Positions 1 through 8,374 of a DNA stretch of 64,000 bases are shown one piece after another. The notes under the pieces were generated by a model. That model was not told the origin of the DNA. It did no database searches and was given only the letters and a program-made list of their open reading frames with translations. The stretch lies in NCBI GenBank assembly GCA_963754045.1, contig CAVWEN010000003.1, forward strand, positions 62,001-126,000. Reading direction: 5' to 3'. Every line of letters starts with the position of its first letter. Position 1 is the first letter of the stretch. The DNA is from JALZKA01 sp963754045. Lineage in GTDB: Bacteria; Actinomycetota; Thermoleophilia; Solirubrobacterales; 70-9. A program made the translations under genes and the position numbers.

Positions 1-312
1 GGCGTCGGTCCGCTGTGGCCTGTGCTGCGGATGCCGGCCGTGCGCGCAATGCGCACGGTGACGCCGGGCCTGATGTCAGATCGGCTTCGCGCTCGCCTCG
101 GACTCCCGTGGACGTCGGCTCAGGAGCGCGAGTTCCGAGCAATCGCCGCCGTCTCGCGGCGCTCGGGTCGGCTCATGCCACAGTCGCTGCGCCAGTTCGG
201 CCCGGCCTATCTGCGCTGGCGCCACAAGGCGATCGCCCGGGGCGACGTCGCCAATCTCTCCCGGGCTCCCGGAGCCGTGGGCGACATGGTCAACGCCGCA
301 GCCGCGGCTTGA
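1..312 (+). CDS. C-terminal end of a DUF2236 (MpaB/latex-clearing-type) oxygenase, partial
   Basis: The gene enters from the left edge in frame 1 and stops at TGA 310-312, so only about the last 103 residues are visible. The tail reads like the conserved end of the DUF2236 family: RLGLPWTSAQEREFRA, then LRQFGPAYLRWRHKAIARG. DUF2236 proteins are heme-dependent oxygenases related to latex-clearing protein and MpaB; substrates of most members are unknown. The heme-binding part lies outside the window, so the function is inferred from the tail alone. The stop overlaps the TTG start of the following TetR gene, which suggests that the oxygenase and its possible regulator are translated together. 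An alternative is an unrelated protein with a similar tail. Confidence 0.6.
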   Translation, partial: GVGPLWPVLRMPAVRAMRTVTPGLMSDRLRARLGLPWTSAQEREFRAIAAVSRRSGRLMPQSLRQFGPAYLRWRHKAIARGDVANLSRAPGAVGDMVNAAAAA

Positions 313-944
313 CCTCGGCGCCTCCCGCCTCGCTGCTCGCGCGGGCGTTCGATACGGGGCCGGACGAGGCTCCAGCCGACGCCTCCTCGGAGCGGATTCT
401 CGACGCAGCGCTCGAGCTCGCCGCCGCGTCGGGGATCGAGAACCTGACGATGGACAACGTCGCGCGTCGTGCCCGGGTGGGGCGGATGACCGTCTACCGG
501 CGCTTCGGCGACCGTGAGGGCCTGGTCGGGGCGCTGACCGGCCGCGAGGTGCGCAGCTGCCTTGCCGAGCTCGACGCTGCCGCCGACCCCGAGCTACCCG
601 TCGCCGATCAGGTCGCCGAGGGGTTCGTCGCGTCGCTGCGGCTGGTGCGCACCCATCCGATGCTCCAGCGCCTCGCCCGGTTCCAGCCCGAGGCGGCGCT
701 CGCGGTTCTCAACGACAGCGACGGCGCCGTCTTCGCCCTCTGCCGCGAGTTCGTCGCCGCCCGGATCGGCGAGGCGCAGGCCCGCGGCGACGTCGCGGCC
801 AAAGCCGACCCGCGCCACCTCGCGGAGCTGCTCGTCCGCCTCGGCCTCACATTCGCGCTGATCCCGAACTCGTCGCTGCCGCTCGATGAGCAGGGCGCAA
901 TCCGCAAGCTGGCCCGCGAGCTGATCGCGCCGCTGGTTGCATGA
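309..944 (+). CDS. TetR/AcrR family transcriptional regulator
   Basis: A 211-residue TetR-type repressor. The N-terminal helix-turn-helix spans about residues 25-70 (ILDAALELAAASGIENLTMD, then RVGRMTVYRRFGDREGLV), followed by a ligand-binding alpha-helical domain. The open frame extends upstream to 15, but that part overlaps the oxygenase gene in another frame and has no protein-like pattern. TTG 309 gives the normal family length and overlaps the upstream stop (TTGA), so I chose it. The coupling suggests control of the DUF2236 gene or its operon. The ligand is unknown. Confidence 0.85.
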   Translation: MTSAPPASLLARAFDTGPDEAPADASSERILDAALELAAASGIENLTMDNVARRARVGRMTVYRRFGDREGLVGALTGREVRSCLAELDAAADPELPVADQVAEGFVASLRLVRTHPMLQRLARFQPEAALAVLNDSDGAVFALCREFVAARIGEAQARGDVAAKADPRHLAELLVRLGLTFALIPNSSLPLDEQGAIRKLARELIAPLVA

Positions 945-965
945 GCGGGCACCCGCGCCTATAAT
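937..965 (+). promoter_or_regulatory. Strong vegetative promoter for the beta-helix gene
   Basis: TTGCAT (937-942), a 17-base spacer, and a perfect TATAAT (960-965). The -35 box lies inside the last codons of the TetR gene. The predicted start near 972 leaves a leader of about 30 bases, with a GAGGGGA Shine-Dalgarno sequence at 988-994 before GTG 1002. The lexA gene uses the same -35 hexamer and spacing. Confidence 0.6.
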
Positions 966-1001
966 CGCGAACGCAAGCAGGGGATACGAGGGGAGTTTCA
1001 G

Positions 1002-2105
1002 GTGGGGTTCAAGCGAGCGGTGACGGCGAGCGTGACCATCGCCTTCTTCGGAATGACGATGGTTGCCCAGGCCGGGACGATCAAGGTCACGACCAAGGCC
1101 GACCAGTACGCCACGGGTACGGGCTGTTCGATTCGCGAGGCGATCCAGTCATTCAACAACCAGGCGGACTTTGGCGGCTGCGACTCGAGCGGAACCTACT
1201 CCGAGCGAAGCAGGATCACCCTCGGCAAGGGCGTTCATAAGCTCGCCATCGCCGGTGCGCTCGCCGGGAACCAAAGCGGCGATCTGAACGTCGCGAACTT
1301 CAACCCGCTCACGATCCTCGGATCGCGCAAGGGCTCGACGATTGACGGAAACCAGCTCGATCGTGTGTTCCAGCTGAGCGGCGCACGTCTGACGCTCAAG
1401 CGCCTCACCGTCACGGGCGGCCGCACGGTCCACCACGGCGGCGGCATCTTCGCCGGGTCGAGCACTCTCGTCGTCGATTCGAGCACGATAAGTGGCAACG
1501 TCGCCGGGTCGGCCGGAGGGTCCTTTGCGGGTGGGGGCATCGGCTCCGCGACGGCCGATGTGACGATCCGCAGTTCGACGATCTCGGGCAACCGCTCAGG
1601 CTCAGCCGGCGGCGGCGTCGACTTCAGCACCAATCCCGGTCCGGCCCAGCTCTTGACGATCTCCAACTCGACGATCACGAAGAACATCGCCAATACAGGC
1701 GACAACAACGTCGGCGGTGGCGGCATCAGCTTCCAGCAAGACTCGTTGCGCCTCTCCGGCTCAATCGTCGCCGGTAACCGGGTTAGCTTCGGCGCACTCG
1801 GCGCCGACTGCCGCGGCTTCGTCAACGTAGCGTCGCTCGGCCGCAACCTGATCGGCGACAACACGGGCTGCGAGTCGCTCACACCGGGACCGCGCGACAT
1901 CCGCAACACCGTCGCGAAGCTGACCAGGCTCAAGAACAACGGCGGGCCGACGAAGACCCATGCGCTGAAGCGGAGCAGCCCCGCCGTCAACAAGGGCGGC
2001 AAGAGCTGCCCGTCGCGCGACCAGCGCGGCGTCAAGCGCAGCAAGGGCGGCAAGCGTTGCGACATCGGCGCCTACGAGCTGGTCAAGCGCAAGCGCCGCC
2101 GTTGA
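1002..2105 (+). CDS. Secreted CSLREA-domain, choice-of-anchor Q beta-helix protein
   Basis: A 367-residue exported protein. Residues 1-25 form a signal peptide ending near AQAGT. A CSLREA-type motif follows (GCSIREAIQSFN, about 41-52). Then come repeated Ser/Thr/Gly-rich right-handed beta-helix turns of the type SSTISGN and NSTITKN, with glycine clusters, to about residue 270. The C-terminus carries the family signature CDIGAYEL and a basic tail. Such proteins are surface or secreted polysaccharide-binding or adhesin-like proteins, and their enzymatic activity is generally unproven. The GTG start has a good Shine-Dalgarno and its own strong promoter. No anchor or catalytic residues could be recognised. 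Confidence 0.85.
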   Translation: MGFKRAVTASVTIAFFGMTMVAQAGTIKVTTKADQYATGTGCSIREAIQSFNNQADFGGCDSSGTYSERSRITLGKGVHKLAIAGALAGNQSGDLNVANFNPLTILGSRKGSTIDGNQLDRVFQLSGARLTLKRLTVTGGRTVHHGGGIFAGSSTLVVDSSTISGNVAGSAGGSFAGGGIGSATADVTIRSSTISGNRSGSAGGGVDFSTNPGPAQLLTISNSTITKNIANTGDNNVGGGGISFQQDSLRLSGSIVAGNRVSFGALGADCRGFVNVASLGRNLIGDNTGCESLTPGPRDIRNTVAKLTRLKNNGGPTKTHALKRSSPAVNKGGKSCPSRDQRGVKRSKGGKRCDIGAYELVKRKRRR

Positions 2106-2110
2106 CGCGA

Positions 2111-2156
2111 CAAACGTCGCTCACTGCGCCCCAGGAGATGTAACGAGCGACGTTCG
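2111..2156. repeat. Intergenic palindrome between convergent genes (copy A)
   Basis: Left arm 2111-2122 and right arm 2145-2156 (core ACGTCGCTC/GAGCGACGT) pair over 11 of 12 positions around a 22-base loop. It fills almost the whole gap between two convergent stops (2105 and 2161). There is no T-tract, so it is not a canonical intrinsic terminator, but it could end transcription from both sides. A closely related copy in the opposite orientation lies at 16898-16943, and its loop is also partly conserved. Confidence 0.6.
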
Positions 2157-2160
2157 TGGG

Positions 2161-3012
2161 TCAGTCGCGCGTCGTGGCGTGCTGGCGCTCGGCGTCGAGG
2201 ATCGTGTCGTTGATCGTCTCGTCGCGCTCGAGCCAGCGGTCAACCAGGGGGTTGACGAAACCACGCATCACCGCCCAGTAGTTCCAGACCCTGGGGGTAA
2301 TCGTCTTGCGCGCCCGGCGTTCGACCCCGTCGACGAGCACGGTTGCGGCCTGGATCGGGGTGAGGCGCTTCAGCAGGAACTTGGGGAATGTCTCCTCGAT
2401 GCGCCGGGCGAGCGGATCCTCGAACGTATTGCGCACCATGTCGGTGTCGATGAAGCCGAAGTAGGCGACGCCGGCGGAGGCTCCGTGCGGTGCCATCTCC
2501 CCGCGCAACCCGCGCCCGAGCGCCTCGACGCCGGCCTTGCTCATCGCGTACGGCGTGGCCATCGTGCCGTTTAGAAACGCATAGATCGAGGCGGTCACGT
2601 GGATGTGGCCTTTGCGCTCGATCACATGGGGCAGGGCGGCGCGGACGGTGCGCGAGACGCCGTTCAGGTTGACGTCGATCACCCGGTCGAACTCCTCGGC
2701 GCCCATCACGACCATCGGCCGCGGCTTCGGCGCTATACCCGCGTTGGCGATCGCGATGTCGAGCCCGCCGAAGCGCTCGACCACCTCGCTCACCGCCAAC
2801 CGCATGCCCTGGGCGTCGGTCACGTCGCAGTCGATGGCGAGGGTGCGCTCGCCGATCCGCTCGGCGGCGTCGCGAGTCGCGTCGCGGTCGAGATCGAGCA
2901 GGGCGACCGAGGCGCCGCGCTGGTGCAGGAGCTGGGCTGTGGCGAAGCCGATGCCCTTCGCCGCGCCGGTGACGAGCGCGACTTTGCCGTTGACGGGGTA
3001 GGAGGCTGCCAT
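2161..3012 (-). CDS. SDR family NAD(P)-dependent oxidoreductase
   Basis: A 283-residue classical short-chain dehydrogenase/reductase. A Rossmann glycine motif TGAAKGIG lies near residues 16-23, NAG near 89-91, a serine in VTASIYAF, and the catalytic YAMSK. The extended C-terminal part (after about residue 230) is typical of actinobacterial SDRs that act on steroid, hydroxyacyl or lipid substrates. A conserved acidic DLDRD after beta-2 favours NAD over NADP. It stands alone on the minus strand, convergent with the beta-helix gene. The substrate cannot be told from sequence. Confidence 0.9.
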   Translation of the reverse strand: MAASYPVNGKVALVTGAAKGIGFATAQLLHQRGASVALLDLDRDATRDAAERIGERTLAIDCDVTDAQGMRLAVSEVVERFGGLDIAIANAGIAPKPRPMVVMGAEEFDRVIDVNLNGVSRTVRAALPHVIERKGHIHVTASIYAFLNGTMATPYAMSKAGVEALGRGLRGEMAPHGASAGVAYFGFIDTDMVRNTFEDPLARRIEETFPKFLLKRLTPIQAATVLVDGVERRARKTITPRVWNYWAVMRGFVNPLVDRWLERDETINDTILDAERQHATTRD

Positions 3013-3108
3013 CGGCCTGATCCTACGTCAGCGGATTCGTTTGCTCTTGAGGCTTCGGATATCGGTTTCCCATGCTTTGCAGCCGCCCAATTCGGGTAGG
3101 CGCACGGG

Positions 3109-3261
3109 ATGGCCGCAGCCGCGATCCTCGACGTCGATGGCACCCTCGCGGTGCTGACCGGCGGGTTCGGCGCCGCCGAGCTGCGCGCTGCTGGGGCGAT
3201 GGCCGTGTACGAGTCGGTCGGGCGGCTGGCCGGGAACCTCGACGCCACACTCCTGAGTTGA
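3109..3261 (+). pseudogene. Internally deleted HAD phosphatase remnant
   Basis: A 50-codon frame from ATG 3109 to TGA 3259-3261. It opens with a haloacid dehalogenase nucleophile motif (AAILDVDGTL) and runs straight into what looks like the C-terminal end of the same family (VLTGGFGAAELRAAGAMAVY, then a leucine-rich tail). HAD phosphatases of this type are usually 200 or more residues, so the cap domain and motifs II-III are missing. This is best explained by an in-frame internal deletion. Its stop overlaps the kinase start by one base, so it may survive as a leader that couples translation to the kinase. A genuine micro-protein is less likely. Confidence 0.55.
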
Positions 3262-4550
3262 TGGATGCGATCGCCACGGGAGCCCGTCTTCGAGACGGGC
3301 GCTACGAGGTGGCCGAGCTGCTCGGGCGGGGCGGGGCCGCGTCGGTCTGGCTCGGGCGGGACACGCTGCTCGAGCGCGACGTCGCGATCAAGCTCCTCTC
3401 TGAGGGTCTCGCCGACGACGACGTCTGGCTGGCGCGCTTTCGCCGCGAGGCCAGGGTGGCCGCGAAGCTCTCGCATCCGAACCTCGTCTCGGTCTACGAC
3501 TTCGAGGCGGAAGCGGCGCCGCCCTATCTGGTGATGGCCTACATGCCTGGCGGCACCCTGGCCGACCGCCGCGAGATCGGCGACTCCGACCCCGAGGCGC
3601 TCGCCCTCGACCTGCTCGCGGCGCTCGGGCACATTCACGGCGCGGGCGTGATCCATCGCGACATCAAGCCGGCGAATGTCCTCTTTGCGAGCGACGGGAG
3701 TGCCTGCCTCGGCGACTTCGGCGTCGCGCGGCCCGAGGACTCGACCGCGATCACCCAGACCGGCCAGATCCCGGGTACCGCGCGTTACATGGCGCCCGAG
3801 CTCTGGCGTGGCGAGCCGGCAACGGAGCGCAGCGACCTCTTCGCGCTCGGCGTGCTGCTCTCGCCGTGGCTCCAAAACGGTGCCTCGCACAGGCTCGAAG
3901 CGCTGGTCGAGCGCCTGACCTCCGAGGAGCCAGACCTGCGCCCGGGGTCGGCAGCCGATGCGCTGGAGGCGCTCGATGGCGCTTCACCGCCGCCGAGACC
4001 GCCGCCGACACGTACGGAGCCGACCCTCGTCACCCGCTCTCCCAGGCGGCGTTGGGCGCCGATCGCGGCGCTTGCCCTGGTCGCGGCCGTACTGGGCGCG
4101 CTCACCGCGAGCGCCCTTGATGGCGGCGACGACGAGCCGGCGCCCGCCGCGGTGGGCAGCGACGCGCCAACCTCAGAAGGCAAACAGCGCGCCGAGCCGG
4201 CCGAGGAGGCCCCAGCACCCGAAGAGCCGGCGGCCGAATCAACAGTGACTCCCGATCCCGCCACCGGTGCCGCGCTCGACTCCGAGGGCAAGGCGCTGAT
4301 CGACGCCGGGCGCTACGACGAGGCGATCCCGATCCTCGAGCAGGCGGTCGCGTCGTTCCCCGAGGGGACGACGGACATCAACTACGCGTACGCGCTCTTC
4401 AACCTCGGCAACGCCCTGCGCCTGGCCGGTCGGCCCGAGGAGGCGATCCCGATCCTGGAGGAGCGATCGAAGATCGGCGATCAGCAGGACGTCGTGAAGG
4501 CCGAGCTGAAGGCCGCGAAGGACGCCGCAAAGGACGCGGCGAAGGACTAG
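3261..4550 (+). CDS. Membrane Ser/Thr protein kinase with TPR-like extracellular tail
   Basis: A 429-residue Hanks-type kinase. It has a glycine loop (GRGGAASV, about 23-30), VAIK with Lys44, the catalytic loop HRDIKPANV (Asp134), DFG 152-154 and APE 178-180. A single membrane helix lies at about 266-286. An acidic, proline-rich linker and a TPR-like region (repeated EAIPILE) follow outside the membrane, ending in a lysine/alanine helix. The start at 3261 is supported by kinase spacing; the upstream frame is an unrelated remnant. The C-lobe is unusually short: only about ten residues separate LGVLL from RLEALVERL, where the family usually has several tens. It may still be active, since all catalytic motifs are present. 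The target is unknown. Confidence 0.92.
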   Translation: MDAIATGARLRDGRYEVAELLGRGGAASVWLGRDTLLERDVAIKLLSEGLADDDVWLARFRREARVAAKLSHPNLVSVYDFEAEAAPPYLVMAYMPGGTLADRREIGDSDPEALALDLLAALGHIHGAGVIHRDIKPANVLFASDGSACLGDFGVARPEDSTAITQTGQIPGTARYMAPELWRGEPATERSDLFALGVLLSPWLQNGASHRLEALVERLTSEEPDLRPGSAADALEALDGASPPPRPPPTRTEPTLVTRSPRRRWAPIAALALVAAVLGALTASALDGGDDEPAPAAVGSDAPTSEGKQRAEPAEEAPAPEEPAAESTVTPDPATGAALDSEGKALIDAGRYDEAIPILEQAVASFPEGTTDINYAYALFNLGNALRLAGRPEEAIPILEERSKIGDQQDVVKAELKAAKDAAKDAAKD

Positions 4551-4553
4551 GCG

Positions 4554-5369
4554 CTACTCGCCCTTGAACTCGGCCGGGCGCTTCTGCATGAAGGCAAGGA
4601 CGCCTTCGAGGAAATCCTCGCTTCGCCCCGCGTCGCGCTGGGCGTCGGCCTCGGCGAGGAGCTGGTCGTCGAGATCACCGTAGAAGCGGCGGTTCATCAG
4701 CGCCTTCGTATGTGCGTAGGACTTTGTCGGCCCGGCCGCGAGGCGGCCGACAAGCGCGTCCGCCTCCGCTCGCAGCTCATCGTCGGGAACGATCCGGTTG
4801 ATCAGGCCCCATTCGAGCGCCTTCTGGGCGGGGACCTTCTCGCCGAGCATCGCCATCTCGGTGGCCCGGGCGATCCCGGCTCGGGCCGGGACGAACGCGC
4901 TGGAGCCACCGTCGGGGACGAGGCCGATATTCACGAAGGCGAGCATGAGGAACGACGACTCGGCTGCGAGGATCAAATCGCAGGAGAGCGCCAGCGAGCA
5001 GCCGATGCCGGCCGCTGGCCCGTTGACCGCGGCGACGACCGGCTTCGGCGTCGCGCGGATCGCATGGATGATCGGGTGGTACCGCTTGCGCAGGCGCCGC
5101 GAGATGTCGAACTCCGGGTCGCCGGGCGGCGGGCCGTCCTCGTCGTCGTCGCGAATCTCGGTGAGGTCGGCGCCGGAGCTGAAGCCGCGGCCCGCGCCGG
5201 TCAGCAGGATCGCTCGAACGCCGGGGTCGACGCCCAGCTCCTCGAGTGCCGTGAGCAGGTCGACGCCGAACTGGAAGTTCCAGGCGTTCAGCTGGTCGGG
5301 GCGATTTAGCTCGAGCAGGGCGCTGCCGTCGTCGCGCCGCTCGACCCTGACGGTCTCGTACTCGCTCAC
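4554..5369 (-). CDS. Enoyl-CoA hydratase/isomerase (crotonase) family protein
   Basis: A 271-residue crotonase-fold enzyme. It shows the oxyanion-hole segments (GRGFSSGADL and NGPAAGIGCSLALSCDL) and the GLVPDGGSS region that normally carries the catalytic glutamates. The position equivalent to one glutamate is not obvious, so it could be an isomerase or hydrolase rather than a hydratase. GTG 5369 was chosen because it overlaps the stop of the upstream synthetase gene in a GTGA overlap and matches family length. It is the last gene of a three-gene CoA-ester operon with the fusion synthetase and a CoA-transferase, which suggests activation and beta-oxidation of an acyl or aromatic acid. Confidence 0.92.
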   Translation of the reverse strand: MSEYETVRVERRDDGSALLELNRPDQLNAWNFQFGVDLLTALEELGVDPGVRAILLTGAGRGFSSGADLTEIRDDDEDGPPPGDPEFDISRRLRKRYHPIIHAIRATPKPVVAAVNGPAAGIGCSLALSCDLILAAESSFLMLAFVNIGLVPDGGSSAFVPARAGIARATEMAMLGEKVPAQKALEWGLINRIVPDDELRAEADALVGRLAAGPTKSYAHTKALMNRRFYGDLDDQLLAEADAQRDAGRSEDFLEGVLAFMQKRPAEFKGE

Positions 5370-8326
5370 GTCGCGCTCTTCACCTTGGACTTGGCCGGGG
5401 CCCGCTTGCGCATCAGCTGGTAGTTGCCGTCGTCGTTGCGGCGCCATGCCGGACGCTTGCTGCTGCCCGCCTTCGGCAGGCCCGCCGCGCGAAGTGTCGC
5501 GGTGTTGGGCCGGTACCAGGTGGTGACCGGGATCTCGTCGACCACGTGAATGTAGGCGGGGCGCTCGGCCTCGGGCAGCTTCGCGAAGGCGCCGTCGAGC
5601 AGCTCCTCGTCGAGGGCGCCGCCGTCTCGCAGGGTCACGGCCGCCACGGCAACGCGCTCGCTTGAGTCCTTCGCCGCGGGGGCGGCATACGCGACCGCAA
5701 TGTCAACCGCGTCGAGTCCCCAGAGCGCGTCGCGGATCGGGGTCGGCGGCACGGCGCCCTGTTCGGTCGGGATCAGGGCGGTGATCGAGTCGATCAACCA
5801 GTAGTCGCCGTCGCTGTCCCTGCGGAAGAGATCGCCCGTAGAGAGCCAGGCGTCGTCGCGCTTGAAGACGCCTCGCAGCGGGGTCTCGATCGACGGGTTC
5901 AAGTCGGGATCGACCCCGGCCATCAACACGCCGACCTCACCGGTGTCGCATTCGCGTGCGAACCCCTGTGGCGTCGAGGCCAGGCGGCCGCCGTCGAGGT
6001 CGAGCGCGGCGATCCGAACGCGGGCGCTGCCCGGCAACGGCCGGCCCATCGCGCCCACCTTCTGGCCGGAGACGTTGGCCAGCACCACCTCACCCTGGGT
6101 CGAGGCGTAGAACTCGACCACGCCGGCGGGGTCGAAGCGCTCGATCACCCGGCGCCACAGCCCGGAGGGCATTCCCGAGCCCATGAACAGTCGGACGGGG
6201 TGGTGTTTCTCGTTCGGGTGGGGATCGGCCTCGACGAGGTCACGCAGCATCGTCCAGGTGTAGGAGCCGACGGTGACGCCGTAGCGGCGCACCTCGTCCC
6301 AGAAAGTCGCCGGCTCGAAGTTGCGCGCCATCGCGATCCGGGCGCCGCCAGCGATTGCGCCGCCGAGGCTCACCATCAGGCCGGACGGGTGGTAGACGGG
6401 GGTGACGCTGTAGACGGTGTCGCCATCGTCGAGCGAGGCGGAGGACGCGGTGCCGAACGCCGAGAGAATCCAACGGCGGTTAGTGATCCGGTTCGGCCGG
6501 GTGCGATCGCCCGAGCCCGTGAACAGGATGAACGCCAGGTCGCGCGCGCGACCTGGATTGGGCGTGTACCAGCCCGGCAGCTCGACCTCCTCGGGGTCGA
6601 TCCGCTCCATGTCCACGACTCCGTGCCCGAGATCGCGCGGGCCGGCGCCGCCGCCGAGAATCAGAACCTGCACCCCGGCCTGCGTCGCCACGTCCATGTG
6701 TTCCGGGTCGGAGACGATGCGGCGAACCTCGCCCAGCTCGGCCTCGCGCTCGATCGCGCCGTCGGGGCGCAGCAGCACGGCCACGGCGCCGAGGCGGTTG
6801 AGCGCAGCGACGACCGTTAGCGCCGTCGGGCGCGGCTCCATCAGGACGCCTACGTGTTCGCCCTGGTGGACTCCGATCGAGATCAGGCCGCGGACGATCG
6901 AGTCGATCCGGTGTTTGGCTGCCGAGTGGGTGTGGGCGCGGTCCTCGAAGAGAAAGAACACCTGATCGGGCGAGTCCTCAGCGCGCTCGTCGAGCAGCTT
7001 GCCGAGGGAGATTCGGGTGCGCGGGCGAACCTGATCGAGGCGAATAAGGCGCGGCAGCTCGGAGAACGCCTCCTCGCCCAACACCCTGATCGTGTGGGCC
7101 GTCCGGCTGGCGCCGGAGACGAGCGAGCGGGCGATGTTGCCCCCGACGCCTGCCGCGAGGCCCAGGCCGTAGCCCGCGCGCGCACCCGCGCCGGGGCTTT
7201 CGGCCAGCTCGGCGGCGACCTCGGCGCGGCGCAGATCGGCGGGCAGCTCGGCATCGTCGTCGCGCCAGCGAGTCCAGTCCGCGACGGTCGGCCAGGTGGT
7301 CGTAGTCGAGGTCGAGCCGACGACCAGTCCGAAGTGCCCGGCGCGGATCGAGAGCTCGTGGATATCGGCGCGCGGCGCGGCCCGCGTGATCGCCCGCACC
7401 GCCGCGGCGGGTGCGATCTCGTCGATCTCGCCGACGACGATCAGGATCGGGCACTCGATGTCGGCCAGCGTCACCAGGCGCTCGTCGATCACGAAGCCGC
7501 CCTCGAGCATTCGGTTGTGCGCGATGAACTGGCGCATGAAGTCGGCGAGCGCGGGGCCGGGCCAGGCGACCCAGCCGTCGGCCTGCAGGAAGCGGCGCTG
7601 GCGCTCGCGCGGCAGCAGTGCGTCGCGGTCGTGGAGCTGGCGCAGGAAATCAACCTGCTGGCGGGCTGCCTTGACAGGGTCGAGCATGCGGAAGCCCATT
7701 CGAGACATCCAGGCTGGGACCGCGTTGCGGGCAAGGACCGACTCGGCGAGAAAACCGGCGGCGCGGGAGGCGAACTCCTCCGGGATGCCCAGCGGCATCG
7801 CCGCGGCGGTGTCCACGGGTGAGCCGAAGGTGATGACGCTCGCGACGTCCTCGCCCCGGCGCAGCGCCGCGGTTTGGTAGCAGAACATCCCACCCTGGCT
7901 GTAGCCGCCGAGGTGCACGTCGCGGCCGGTCGCCTTTCGCACGCGCTCGACCGCGTCCGACACGGCGAGAACGTGGTCGGTGAGGTTGCGCTCGAGTCCG
8001 CCCTCCTCGTGCTCGGGCGCTCCGAAGTCGCAAACCCAGGGATCGACGCCCTGTGCATGGAGGATCGAGACGGCGCTCGATGTCGGCGAAACGTCGTAAA
8101 TCTCGGCCGCGAGCATCATTGGCGGGACCAGGAGCACCGGTGCGCCGGGGTTCTCCGTTTCCGGGTAATAACGACGGAGCCGGTAGACCGGCCGCTCGGC
8201 AACAACCTCGAACGGGGATGCTTCCTCGAAGGTCTCCAGCCCGCCGAAACGCGCAACCTCGAGCGCGTTCTGCGCGGCCCTGCCGACGCGTGTCATTGGG
8301 TTGCCGAAGGGGTAGGGAAGGTCCAC
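5366..8326 (-). CDS. Alpha/beta hydrolase fused to an AMP-binding acyl-CoA synthetase
   Basis: A 986-residue fusion. About residues 40-350 are an alpha/beta hydrolase resembling PHA synthase/depolymerase proteins, with the nucleophile motif GYSQG (Ser143) and a late RAGHFG histidine. Residues of about 450-960 are an AMP-forming ligase fold with FILFTGSGDR, SVTPVYHPSG, EFYASTQGE and STGDLFRR. The ATP loop is atypical (TGSGDRTRPNRITN): the usual P-K pair reads P-N, and no clear C-terminal GK lysine is seen, so ligase activity is uncertain. Similar hydrolase-ligase fusions occur in mycolate-type actinobacteria. It sits between the CoA-transferase and the coupled enoyl-CoA hydratase. Confidence 0.85.
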   Translation of the reverse strand: MDLPYPFGNPMTRVGRAAQNALEVARFGGLETFEEASPFEVVAERPVYRLRRYYPETENPGAPVLLVPPMMLAAEIYDVSPTSSAVSILHAQGVDPWVCDFGAPEHEEGGLERNLTDHVLAVSDAVERVRKATGRDVHLGGYSQGGMFCYQTAALRRGEDVASVITFGSPVDTAAAMPLGIPEEFASRAAGFLAESVLARNAVPAWMSRMGFRMLDPVKAARQQVDFLRQLHDRDALLPRERQRRFLQADGWVAWPGPALADFMRQFIAHNRMLEGGFVIDERLVTLADIECPILIVVGEIDEIAPAAAVRAITRAAPRADIHELSIRAGHFGLVVGSTSTTTTWPTVADWTRWRDDDAELPADLRRAEVAAELAESPGAGARAGYGLGLAAGVGGNIARSLVSGASRTAHTIRVLGEEAFSELPRLIRLDQVRPRTRISLGKLLDERAEDSPDQVFFLFEDRAHTHSAAKHRIDSIVRGLISIGVHQGEHVGVLMEPRPTALTVVAALNRLGAVAVLLRPDGAIEREAELGEVRRIVSDPEHMDVATQAGVQVLILGGGAGPRDLGHGVVDMERIDPEEVELPGWYTPNPGRARDLAFILFTGSGDRTRPNRITNRRWILSAFGTASSASLDDGDTVYSVTPVYHPSGLMVSLGGAIAGGARIAMARNFEPATFWDEVRRYGVTVGSYTWTMLRDLVEADPHPNEKHHPVRLFMGSGMPSGLWRRVIERFDPAGVVEFYASTQGEVVLANVSGQKVGAMGRPLPGSARVRIAALDLDGGRLASTPQGFARECDTGEVGVLMAGVDPDLNPSIETPLRGVFKRDDAWLSTGDLFRRDSDGDYWLIDSITALIPTEQGAVPPTPIRDALWGLDAVDIAVAYAAPAAKDSSERVAVAAVTLRDGGALDEELLDGAFAKLPEAERPAYIHVVDEIPVTTWYRPNTATLRAAGLPKAGSSKRPAWRRNDDGNYQLMRKRAPAKSKVKSAT

Positions 8327-8374
8327 GGGGTGAGCCTATTCGCTGACTGGTACCTGGATGGGATCAGGCCTCGT

